Source: Plectrocnemia conspersa (lineage: Eukaryota > Arthropoda > Insecta > Trichoptera > Polycentropodidae). From it: 64,000 nucleotides of DNA. Below the pieces are notes generated by a model. It saw only the letters and a list, made by a program, of their open reading frames with translations, did no database searches and was not told the origin of the DNA. Below, one piece after another: positions 1 to 8,824 of this stretch (position 1 is its first letter; every line of letters starts with the position of its first letter). The stretch lies in NCBI GenBank assembly GCA_009617715.1, contig VTFK01000112.1:62001-126000 (forward strand), given 5' to 3'. Both the position numbers and the translations under genes were made by a program.

Positions 1-188
1 ATGATAATAAATACCTCAAAATATAATTGATATATATTATACATATACATGTATATAAGAAAAAATATTATATTAGGTAGACTAAAAAAAACTGATATAA
101 TAAATAAATCAATTTAAATAATGTGTCACAAAAAAGTTATATAAAAGACTATTGAGATAGTAAAAAAATCCTTATATGCATATCTTAC

Positions 189-2322
189 CTGAATTTACTA
201 ATATAGGTTGTTGATTTTGTCTTGTGCTCAATTTATGAAAAATCGCCATTAACATGTCTTGAGATATTGGATCTGATTTACCGCCAAATTGAAGAAAGAA
301 GTAATTTATCAAACCGCTCATCATTCTAGTGTTTCTCGTTAGATAGTCTCTCCCTTTGTATATGGAAGACATTGTGTTTAAAAATTTCAATAACATCTGC
401 TGCAAATTTTATATGATATATTGTTATATATGCGAATTTATTATGTGGCACTATAAATAAAAGGGAAATTCGTTACTTGTAGTATCAAATCCCAACCATT
501 TACAATTTCTTTTGGTAGCAAAGAGCTTATCAATAGATTGTCTTTGTTAACGTTCAGAATATCATTTTCCACATAAGATGTCATTACAGCTGCTCTCTCT
601 TTGGCCAACGTATGAATCAGAGTCTAAACGTACAAAATATAATTTGACTCATGATATTTTACATTTATTTAAACAAATATTAAAATACTCACAAGTCTCA
701 GTGTTTGCAAAATTGACGAACGCTCTTTTACACTTCCGTTGATCAATTTATCTTTTAAAGATGCAAAATATTTATAAGTCATACTCTCTTTAGAAGAAAC
801 ATTCTCTAAATTTCCACAAAACTCGTTATTCATTCCTCTAGGAAACACCACATTTAAATCAGGTTTTACACTTTTTTTCTGCAAAACTTCTTCTTTTACA
901 GCTTTTTTCGATTCCATCTCGTTGCTTTGAACTTTCAACCCGGTCGATAACAGTTGTAGTTTATCCATAGTGACATTTTTCGTATCATTATTTAAGTAAT
1001 CTAAATTCTCTTTTATCTTAGAATCAATCACTTTTTGTTTTTCATCAGATTTGATCGAATCTTTCGGATTCTCATTCGACACGTTCATACTGGACTCCAC
1101 GTGCTTTGTGATAATAATGCAAGTCTCTAAAGGTCTCGTTATTATCGTCTGCGTCTGAACATTGCTCTGTAAATGTTTGTTGATGATATCATTAAAGTTG
1201 TTGTTATTTTCAGGCATATGTTCCGGTTTTATTTGAATCAATAAATTTCCATCGTTGTTCGAACGATCATTTCTTGGCGATAGAGTTTGCTGAACAATGA
1301 TCTCGTAAGGCCAGAATGGACTTGTTTGATTCTCGTTATTTTTTTGATCGTCATCTTCAATTATAGTACTCGATTTATGAACGTCTTTTTCGTTATCCGC
1401 TTTATTGGATAGATCTGTATCGCTATCGGGAAGTTTAACGACATAAGTACTCTCGTCGACAACATCATGGCTTTCGCTTATACTGTCTCTTTTAGATTCA
1501 TTCACATTTTGTCTATTAATTAAATTAAAATGATTTACTTTATACTCTGGTGTTAAAATTATAAAAGGCGAAGCATCTCCAAAATTGCTAGTTACATCCC
1601 CGTTATCGTTCATTGATTTCTTTATGTTTATTTTTGGAAGATGAGTAGATTTGTTAGTGCCGGAGTTGTATCTGGAAGAATTTCCTGATATATCTCTTTC
1701 TGAATTAATAAACGTTGATGATTTTGTGTCTGTCTTTATATTTTGATGATCCGTCTTATTCGGCCTTTGATTGTGAACATCATGCTTGGTATTGTTATTA
1801 TTTTGAGTTTTATAACTAAAATTAGGTAGTTCGTTTATAACGTGAAAGCTACCCCCATCAGTACCAGCATCTTCTGAAACTAATAATATAAATTATATCT
1901 AGTTTCTTTATAAGCATCTTTTACATTTTAAGAAATTAGGTCAACTTGCAAATATCTAATTTTATATTGCTTAAAATTAATTTATTTACCTGACGTATTA
2001 TATAATTTATGCTTTGAAATATTTTTTATGTGAGATTTTCTATTGTAATTGAAGAGTTCCGGATATATCTTAATACACCGATTCAAAGTTTCTTCTAAAT
2101 CAAATTGATCTCCACGAACAGAACATTCTAAAGCTTCAGTTAAAGCTGTAGTTACGCCTATAAAACATAATATGATCATTCTCAAACTAATCTTATTAAA
2201 CTAGGTCAGTATACATATATCAACATACCCAATAATCTCCTATGATTGTTTTGCAGAACTATATATTTAGTATTAGTATCGATTTGGGGTAATCCATCGC
2301 TTTCGTCACTCCCGTCCATCAT
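189..2322 (-). CDS. ARMC9: ARMC9-like ciliary protein, 3' end off window
   Basis: Coding exons read on the minus strand are 2322-2229, 2157-1990, 1873-693, 623-477 and 399-189. All junctions are GT-AG and phases agree, giving about 600 residues before the gene leaves the window at the left edge. The first exons (KYIVLQNNHRRLLG followed by VTTALTEALE) and the last two (SILQTLRL, ERAAVMTSYVENDILN, then KGRDYLTRNTRMM and IFHKLSTRQNQQ) match my recollection of vertebrate ARMC9 in the stretch from just after its coiled coil into the armadillo repeats. ARMC9 acts at the basal body and ciliary tip. The middle exon is a long, low-complexity, Asn/Ser/Lys-rich insert. The start is the first of two adjacent ATGs (2322-2320). 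An in-frame TAA at 2337-2335 precedes it, so the usual N-terminal LisH domain is not encoded here. Identity is from remembered family sequence, not a search. Confidence 0.8.
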
Positions 2323-2544
2323 TTTGTTACATAATTAATTTATGGTTATCAACAAACACTGAGATATATATAGAATCACTTTTTAATATTTCAAATTAAT
2401 AACAGAAACTTTTTTTCTATAACATTGTATCGAATACATGTTCCAAATTGTGGTAAAATGTACAATTTATCTTATTAAAATGATAGGAGTCAATCTTGTT
2501 ATACTTTTTGGTTAAATTCGAATCTTCAGATGGTTTTGTTTGAG

Positions 2545-2565
2545 AAACGTTGCTAAGCAACGTTT
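2545..2565. promoter_or_regulatory. RFX X-box palindrome upstream of ARMC9
   Basis: A perfect inverted repeat with 10-bp arms and one central base. Its core GTTGCTAAGCAAC (2549-2561) fits the RFX X-box pattern of two half sites (GTNRCC-like and RGYAAC) with a 1-bp spacer. It lies about 230 bp upstream of the ARMC9-like start codon. RFX factors drive ciliary genes in animals, so this is probably the core promoter element of that gene. The site is seen; its function is inferred. Confidence 0.7.
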
Positions 2566-3550
2566 TATTTTTAAGATCAATAAGACGACTTGACCTTGGA
2601 GAAAGAAAGAGAAAGAGAGTGTTCTTATATGAAAAATATTGATTTTTATAAATGTGTACTAAACCATCTGTTGCTTTCGAGATATTGATTAATAATTAAA
2701 TAAATGACCTATAAATGATACAGTAATCTTTAATCTAAAAAATATATAATTGGACTCAATACATATTAAATTAAGATATATATAAAATTAAATATAGGTT
2801 AATTTAACATATTCTCGACTCATTAGAATGCTGCTCAAAATAAATGCACTATCCCCCTACCCTATATAAACGTGAATTATATTGAATACCATCTGTTCCA
2901 AAATTTTGTGTAGTTGCACTATAAGATTCTGAGAAAAATATACTATTTATACATCATTACTCTTTTGGAAAGAAGGCACTGTGTTTTGGCATTTATTATT
3001 TTGAACGGTTAATTTTTTTATTGTTTTTGAAGAACTGCCTTCTGAATAGATTAATCGGGTGAAATAAAGTTCTTGAAGAGCTGATATTTCACAGCTGCTG
3101 GAATAAGTGAGTGTGTGTAGTCACAGTTCTTGTGAACCCATTTATATATTTCCTGCGAGCAGCTTTGACAAATCGGGAAAAGGTTTATTTTGTTCAATTA
3201 TGATGTATGATTAAACCAGTACGATAGACCAGTTGTATAAGTCGGTGTATAATAACAGAAGGACCTGGGTCTTTAGTTTATCTGGAAGATTAGAATTAGT
3301 GATTATTATATAATTATAATTCCAATCGATCATCTCAGATAAGGTTTTCCTAATCACACAGATGAATATAGTGATAATTAATGGAAACAAATTAAATCTC
3401 AGTCAAAATTTTTGATAAGTATTCAAGGTCAGAATAAATATCAAATGGTTAGAATAAAAATAGCATACCATCAGAATAAAAATATAGGATGATCAGAATT
3501 AAAATATAATATGAGCATGTGAATTAAAAAAATTTAACATTTATAAATAT
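2566..3550. other. AT-rich intergenic, no gene recognised
   Basis: Divergent spacer between the ARMC9-like gene and the ALKBH6 body. I see no reading frame resembling a known protein. It may hold the unlocated 5' exon(s) of ALKBH6. A short inverted pair (AGAAGGCA near 2972, TGCCTTCT near 3037) is present, with no further structure I can support. Confidence 0.4.
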
Positions 3551-3568
3551 AAATGAGCAATAAATGGT

Positions 3569-3850
3569 TTATTTTAGAAATATTTTATAAAATATCTCGC
3601 TCGCACTGAGACTGTTGGATAGGTTAGTTGCGAGCGAGCGTTGGTCAGAATATTGAACACCCATGAATAAATCAACGAATCTATTTAATTGTGTATTCAG
3701 AGCGATGAACGAAGCGGGAATAACGACAGAGCGGCAACGGGGAGCATTCTTGTTGTAAAACACCTTGATAATGACAATGAACTGCCGACATGTTAATGAC
3801 AGATCAACCAGTTGTACCAATCTTCAGCAATAACAACAATATACGATTAC
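3569..3850 (-). repeat. dispersed repeat, possible LTR or transposon fragment
   Basis: A GC-richer block whose minus strand contains ATTCATGGGTGTTCA followed by TTCTGACCAACG. The same two-part motif recurs on the plus strand at 12,868-12,900 inside an FNBP4 intron, so this is a dispersed repeat rather than a gene. An 83-codon open frame covers it on the minus strand, but I recognise no protein in it. An AATAAA-type signal near its minus-strand 3' end would suit a retroelement terminus. The class is uncertain. Confidence 0.4.
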
Positions 3851-4007
3851 TCTATCGCCAACTGAAAAAATAATTCTTACCCATACAATATCAAAACCGA
3901 CGACATTAATATTAAAATTCTGACTCGAAAAATACGAGGCATAATTAATTAGAACCGAGCTAGATCGTACATATTATATATTTTTTTTTTTATAAAATAT
4001 TTATTAA

Positions 4008-4232
4008 GGTGACCAGATTTTGAAAATATCAAAAGAGGACACTAAAAGTTAAAATTTTTGTTTGAGGAGGAAAAAAATGACAAATTGTCATGGGACTTAT
4101 CATGGAAATCTTTGTTCAAAATCCATCTCGAAATTTTTTATCCGAGGAGGATAATGGAGGACAGGAAAAAAGACCGCGAGAGCAAAAAAGTGTTCACAGG
4201 CCATTTCCCAAAAATTATCTGGTGGTTACACA
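4008..4232 (+). mobile_element. family A MITE-like element, copy 1
   Basis: Begins GGTGACCAGATTTTG and ends with the approximate inverse (ATCTGGTGGTTACAC). The interior shares CAAAAGAGGAC-like, TTGTTCAAAATCCATCTC and GCGAGAGC blocks with copies at 5998 and 8975. It lies 5' of the visible ALKBH6 exon, probably in an ALKBH6 intron. A 62-codon open frame through it is not a gene. Confidence 0.6.
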
Positions 4233-4750
4233 ATCCTTTTACGTGAATCAATGAGAACAACATTTAACAAGTCTTGAGCGTGACAATCTCATAGAATCTC
4301 TGTAGAAATTTTGATCACATTGATTAAAGTTTATGGTTATATCATTGTCTCTTAAAAATCCATTGTTTACGCTTTCGAAAGTATTGTGGTAATTTCTAAT
4401 TCTTGGGATTTCTCATGTATTGATTTATAAAATGCAGAATTATATATGATTTTCAGCTTTCGATGCTTAGTGATGCGACTTATTCAATCAGTCAAATCAT
4501 TATTTATAACAATATACAAGTGTAGTATGATGTGGCAGTGTTGGATAGAGTAATCCTTGCAATAGCAGAGTAGTAGTAAAAATAACAGTCATTGCAGTTG
4601 TAATGTTGTAGAAGTGGGAGGATAATGAAATTAGTTTTTGATGCCAGTGTGTCAATCTGAGAAAATTTGGAGAAAATAGTTTTTGTTGCAATTTCTTTAA
4701 TTTTTAAATGTCGATACAACCTTGTAATTATTTAATCTCTTTGATTGCAG
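4233..4750 (+). other. probable ALKBH6 intron/5' region
   Basis: AT-rich DNA ending in TTTGATTGCAG, a clear 3' splice site for the ALKBH6 exon at 4751. The upstream coding exon with the start codon could not be identified. Several small open frames here show no family resemblance and look spurious. Confidence 0.5.
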
Positions 4751-5362
4751 ATACCACCAAAAGTATATTATATCCCAGAATTTATTACTGAATCCGAAGA
4801 ACAATCCATTATAAATAATTTCAACAACGCTCCCAAGCCAAAATGGACACAACTCCTCAACCGTCGTTTGCAAAACTGGGGAGGAATACCGCATCCGAAG
4901 GGAATGATCGCCGAAGACATCCCCAACTGGCTGCAAATCTATCTGAATCGCATCAAAGACTTAAATCTGATGAGCGGCAATGTACCCAATCATATTTTAG
5001 CCAATGAATATCAACCTAATCAGGGAATAATGTCTCACACTGACGGACCATTATTTTATCCGACAATAACAACAATATCATGCGGCTCTCATACTATGAT
5101 TCATTTTGCTCATAAAGATACGAAAGAGAAGCATTCCATATTGCTGGAAAGAAGAAGCTTATTTATCGTGCAAGAAACGATGTACCATGATTATTTACAC
5201 AGCATTGAGGAATTGGATTCGGATTGTATAACTGAAGACATATGCAATATAAAACAATGCCATGAAATTTTTAAGATCGGAGATGTGTTAAATAGGAAGA
5301 CTAGAATATCTTTAACTATAAGACATGTACCAAAAACGTCTAAAATAAAAATAAAAATATAA
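4751..5362 (+). CDS. ALKBH6: AlkB homologue 6, main/last exon (5' exon not found)
   Basis: One long exon begins at the splice acceptor before ATACCACC and ends at a TAA at 5360-5362. It encodes about 203 residues starting IPPKVYYIPEFI. Family hallmarks are the APKPKWTQL and RLQNWGGIPHPKGM blocks and the double-stranded beta-helix metal site. The HxD pair is HTD (codons 5036-5044), the likely distal His is in YLHSIE (5198-5200), and the 2-oxoglutarate arginines are in RISLTIRH near the C-terminus. ALKBH6 is a nuclear Fe(II)/2-oxoglutarate dioxygenase of the AlkB family, reported to bind nucleic acids; its substrate is poorly defined. Vertebrate ALKBH6 has only about 20 residues before this point, so one short upstream exon with the ATG is missing. 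An in-frame stop just before the acceptor rules out a start within this exon's extension. The gene converges on THOC7. Confidence 0.9.
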   Translation: MPPKVYYIPEFITESEEQSIINNFNNAPKPKWTQLLNRRLQNWGGIPHPKGMIAEDIPNWLQIYLNRIKDLNLMSGNVPNHILANEYQPNQGIMSHTDGPLFYPTITTISCGSHTMIHFAHKDTKEKHSILLERRSLFIVQETMYHDYLHSIEELDSDCITEDICNIKQCHEIFKIGDVLNRKTRISLTIRHVPKTSKIKIKI

Positions 5363-5390
5363 TTTTTTAAATTATTTATTAAAATTAATT
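5363..5390. other. 28-bp gap between converging stop codons
   Basis: The ALKBH6 TAA and the THOC7 TAA (minus strand) are separated by 28 AT-rich bases. AATAAA-like hexamers occur on the plus strand at the ALKBH6 stop, and TTAATAAATAA on the minus strand lies within the gap. The two mature 3' UTRs must therefore overlap each other or the opposite coding exon. Confidence 0.8.
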
Positions 5391-6550
5391 TTACATATCT
5401 TCATCTTCAACGGAAATGTTTAATACATCGTCAGAGTCTTTCTCTTCAAGCAAAGCTTGCAGTTGTTGGATGGAGCTTATTAATACATGGAACTGTTTTC
5501 TTCTCAAGTCAATCTTCTTTTCTACTTGCTCCTTGGATTGTTCCAAAGACGATAGCTCCTTTTTAAGTTTGGCTAATTTTTCTTCAGTCTGTTTTCTGTC
5601 CGGTTGCTCGTTAATCACCTTTGCCAATAAGTCATATTCCATTCGGTTCTTTCGTATTGTCTTGGCGTGCTTCAGTTCCAATTTGCTGGATTCAATGTGA
5701 TCTTTTGCATTATCTACACCCTTTTCAATGACATGTGACAGTTTTTCGTAATTTTCTAGTTCAGAAGCTATCATCTGAGAAGATAATTGAGATTTTGTAA
5801 CAGCGAATTCACACTGAGCAAGTTGAGCTTGTAGTTTATCATGCATGGATTTTCTGGAAAATATTATTAAAATGAAATAAATTGTAGGTTTAGTTGCTTG
5901 TCTAATGTGTACAATCAGATTTGTAATCTCATTTTAATTTAAGGAAATTATCAAGATATTACAAATCGCATTGCCATCTTAAATAAAATGAACTAAGGTG
6001 ACCAAATTTTGAAAATACCAAAGGTCACTAAAAATATAAATATCAATATTAATCATGGCGTAGAAAGGGTTAATGCGAGAGCTAAACAAAAAAGTTATCA
6101 CAGAAATTTTTGTTCAAAATTCATCTCCGAAAATTTTTTGAGTAGAAATTGCTCACTGGAGCTAAGAATATATTTTTTGAAATTTTGTTCAAAAAACAAA
6201 GAAGGGCATCTGGTCACAAAAGTATGAAGCAATGAATTTGTTTGCGTGTCACACTACATCAGATTTAACAAGCAATAGACTACTAAAATAAACCATGCGA
6301 AATAAGCAAATTAATGAATTATTTAGTTTACCTTTCTTCAGAATTTTCATCTTTGGTATTACACCATTTTATAAGCGTCTTGAGTAAGACGTTCAAACGC
6401 CGGTCATCTCCAATGCCATCTCCGTCGATAAGAAGTCGTCTTCTTATAATATCCTCTGGTTATACATACAATTGTTTAATATTTTCGAAACTATGTAACG
6501 TTAAATGTAAGTTTATGGTCATTATATGAAATTTACGTACCTTCCGTCAT
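5391..6550 (-). CDS. THOC7: THO complex subunit 7
   Basis: Three minus-strand exons, 6550-6541 (ATGACGGAAG), 6455-6332 and 5853-5391, join in phase to a 198-residue protein. It starts MTEEDIIRRRLLIDGDGIGDD and contains TLIKWCNTK, the ENYEK block, RKNRMEYDLLAKVI, and RRKQFHVLISSIQQLQ. These are all THOC7 hallmarks, in order. Most of the chain is predicted coiled coil, and the tail is acidic (SVEDEDM). THOC7 is a structural subunit of the nuclear THO complex, which couples transcription and splicing to TREX-mediated mRNA export. Length is close to the usual ~200 residues. The first coding exon is only 10 bases long. Intron 2 (5854-6331) contains family A copy 2. No breaks were seen. Confidence 0.95.
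5998..6217 (+). mobile_element. family A MITE-like element, copy 2 (THOC7 intron 2)
   Basis: Starts GGTGACCAAATTTTG and ends CATCTGGTCAC, so the termini form an inverted repeat of about 11-14 bp. The interior shares GAAATTTTTGTTCAAAATTC and related blocks with copies 1 and 3. This is the most complete copy and best defines the element's ends (about 220 bp). It has no coding capacity. Confidence 0.65.
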
Positions 6551-7988
6551 TTTATTTGATTATTATATACTAAAACGGTTGACAGCTGGATTCAGTGAGA
6601 ATGTAAGGTTAGCTTTGTTTTGGATACCAATGTTACCATTTAAAACGACAAATATATATTTTTTAATACAAGTCTTGGCTCGCATCTCACTTACCTAGAT
6701 TAACGTATACTTATCTTAATTAAATAATTATTATTATAACAATGGTACGAGTGTTAACCTATTTAGTTTTAGCAATTGCTAAATCCTAGATGTTAAAACA
6801 GCGACTTTTAGTATAAATAATTTGCTACTTCTATTTGAATTTTTTTTTTAATTTTATAAAGTATCTCTAAATAACACTGTGGAACAATTGCTTCTACAAT
6901 TTTCATTTATTTTTATCCTCTTTTATAGAAGCATCCGCGATGTATAGCGGCGCGACTCGAATTGTAAGCCTTGGGGTTACAAACAACTTACTCCTCTTTT
7001 ATGTTTATAGGAAACAAACACTTATATATACATACCCATTTGCTATCACTTCGGACAGCCAAGGTATTTGTAAAATTTATAAATTAGTTAAAATCAGGGC
7101 CTTGGACCGAAACTGAACAAAACAAATCGATTTATTTCGGTTTGGTACATGTTCCATTTTTTACGTTGAAAATTAAAAGATGTTAATATTAAAATAGCAA
7201 TTTTAAATTGTCTCACTAGATGATATAGCACATATAATATGTTAAAAACTTGACTAAAACACAAAGACTTGACGGAAAGTAGTTTAAATTATTATTTTGC
7301 TGAATATTAATGGGTAAAATTTAATTTAATTGTTGACATTACAATCCCTAAGATAAACAACGTTCAAGTTAACAATTAACTTTTTTTGTATTCAGATCCG
7401 ATGCAAAATAAAATTACGAATAAAACATCTTTGCAGATATTTTATATAATGAATTATCTAATAGGGACATATTGTTATTAGGGAGTAGTAGTATAGTATA
7501 TTAGGAGCAGTTTATTTGGATCCGCATTATCAAATTTTACTTTCGATGTCACAAAAAGTGCAAGCTGTGTAACAATAAAAAAATATTTGTTACAAATTAC
7601 AATTTTCAGAAAAGGTAAGCTATTTAAAAAATTTTTTTAAAAGTAAAGAATTGACAATGACGTGGCATTGAATTCATATTAAATAAATTCAGCCGTCTAA
7701 AAAATAAGACAGAAAAAAAATGTATTTTAGAATTTTGGAAAAAAAATAAAAATACATATTATCATTAATACAAAATTGCAATGGTGGTTTTATGAGCTCC
7801 AGCAAAACAAGTTAATGTTGAATGGGCTTTATCCGGTTTAATGATTATTTTACGAGACATTACAAATAGTTGACATGAAAATACATTAAAAGATATTTTC
7901 ATAATTAGAGATAATTTTTACATTTTTTAATTATATATAAATATACACAGGAATGCTATACATTTTAACCGTGAATATTTAAATTTGT
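6551..7988. other. intergenic between THOC7 and FNBP4
   Basis: Head-to-head spacer of AT-rich sequence. I see no coding exon. CAGGGCCTTGGACCG at 7095 resembles the start of a hAT-type terminal repeat but has no visible partner. Confidence 0.4.
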
Positions 7989-8103
7989 TAAAATCAAATT
8001 CTAGTGATGAAGGTGAGTCAGTTTATTTTAGATATTAATTTTGTTTATTATGTATGATGCAATTAATTATTAATTTATTTGTATAAAAATTGAACTTATC
8101 ATA
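7989..8103 (+). pseudogene. relic duplicate of FNBP4 exon 3/intron 3/exon 4 junction
   Basis: This stretch aligns along its full length with 10,356-10,471 of FNBP4. It carries the exon 3 end (AAATCAAATTCTAGTGATGAA), the intron (TTATTATGTATGATGCAATT versus TTATTATGTATAATGTAATT) and the start of exon 4 (AAAAATTGAACTTATCA). The donor is still a GTGAGT, but the acceptor CAG has become TAT, so it cannot splice as in the parent. It lies about 0.6-0.8 kb upstream of the FNBP4 start exons. Similarity stops on both sides, so it is a small segmental copy that includes an intron and is not a retrocopy. Confidence 0.75.
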
Positions 8104-8429
8104 CAAATATACGAATTTGTTTTGTTTATATATGTTTTGTTACATAAATTATATTATTAACCAATATTATATTCTTCTACTTCTAATTATTATACATATT
8201 TTTAATGCCTTGACTTCAATGGCGCAGATTATGGGCAGGAACAGTGACGATTTCACCGTACCCCGCGTGTGAAATTATCGAACCCGCTTGAATTTTTAGG
8301 TATGATATTTTAGTATGATAACAACAACAGATTTCCCATTAAATGATTTATTCTTCCTTTCTATATTTTATTTATAAAGAGTTCATTGCGTTAATACAAC
8401 TTGTAAGCCTTTATTTATTATTGTTTTAA

Positions 8430-8516
8430 TTACTCAACCTATGTGACCCGCCTCATGGATTTAATAAAAAAAAATCAAATTTGACCTAGTTCGGAAAAAG
8501 GTTTGCCATCCCTGAT
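8430..8516. repeat. hAT-like element remnant
   Basis: Ends with GGTTTGCCATCCCTG, the inverse of a typical hAT terminal repeat (CAGGGATGGCAAACC). It is preceded by GTGACCCGCCTCATGG and GACCTAGTTCGGAAAAA, as in many non-autonomous hAT 3' ends. No matching 5' end is visible. Confidence 0.4.
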
Positions 8517-8559
8517 ATAGTTAATTCGTTTTACAGACACGATATTAGCTCTGGCAACA

Positions 8560-8666
8560 CTGAAAGTCTGACACTTTTGCAATGTCGATAGCTTGCAGGA
8601 TCAATTGCTATTAATAATCACGATTTTTTATTAAAAATAAGTACGCGCACCTGTTTACAAGCTACG
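8560..8666 (+). other. possible FNBP4 5' UTR exon
   Basis: GC-richer stretch ending GCTACG before the donor GTAAGC at 8667. The next strong acceptor (TTTGTCTTCAG) is at 8809, just before the exon with the FNBP4 start codon. The left boundary is a guess. Confidence 0.4.
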
Positions 8667-8824
8667 GTAAGCATTTAAATAATGCTGTGTTGAAATTTTA
8701 AGTATTTTCATAACCTGAAAAGTTGTGCGTCGCCATTTTTTTGTACATGCGACAAAAATTTTATTATGAATATTTATTGACCCATCGCTAATTGCGTATT
8801 TGTCTTCAGAAGTGTCGATGTGAA

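Noticed and set aside
4500..4936. Several small minus-strand frames upstream of and overlapping ALKBH6
   Set aside because: They overlap the ALKBH6 exon or its intron and match no family.
8220..8275. Short GC-rich reading frame starting MAQIMGRNSDD
   Set aside because: Only about 17 codons from the ATG with no match, no splice context; probably chance.
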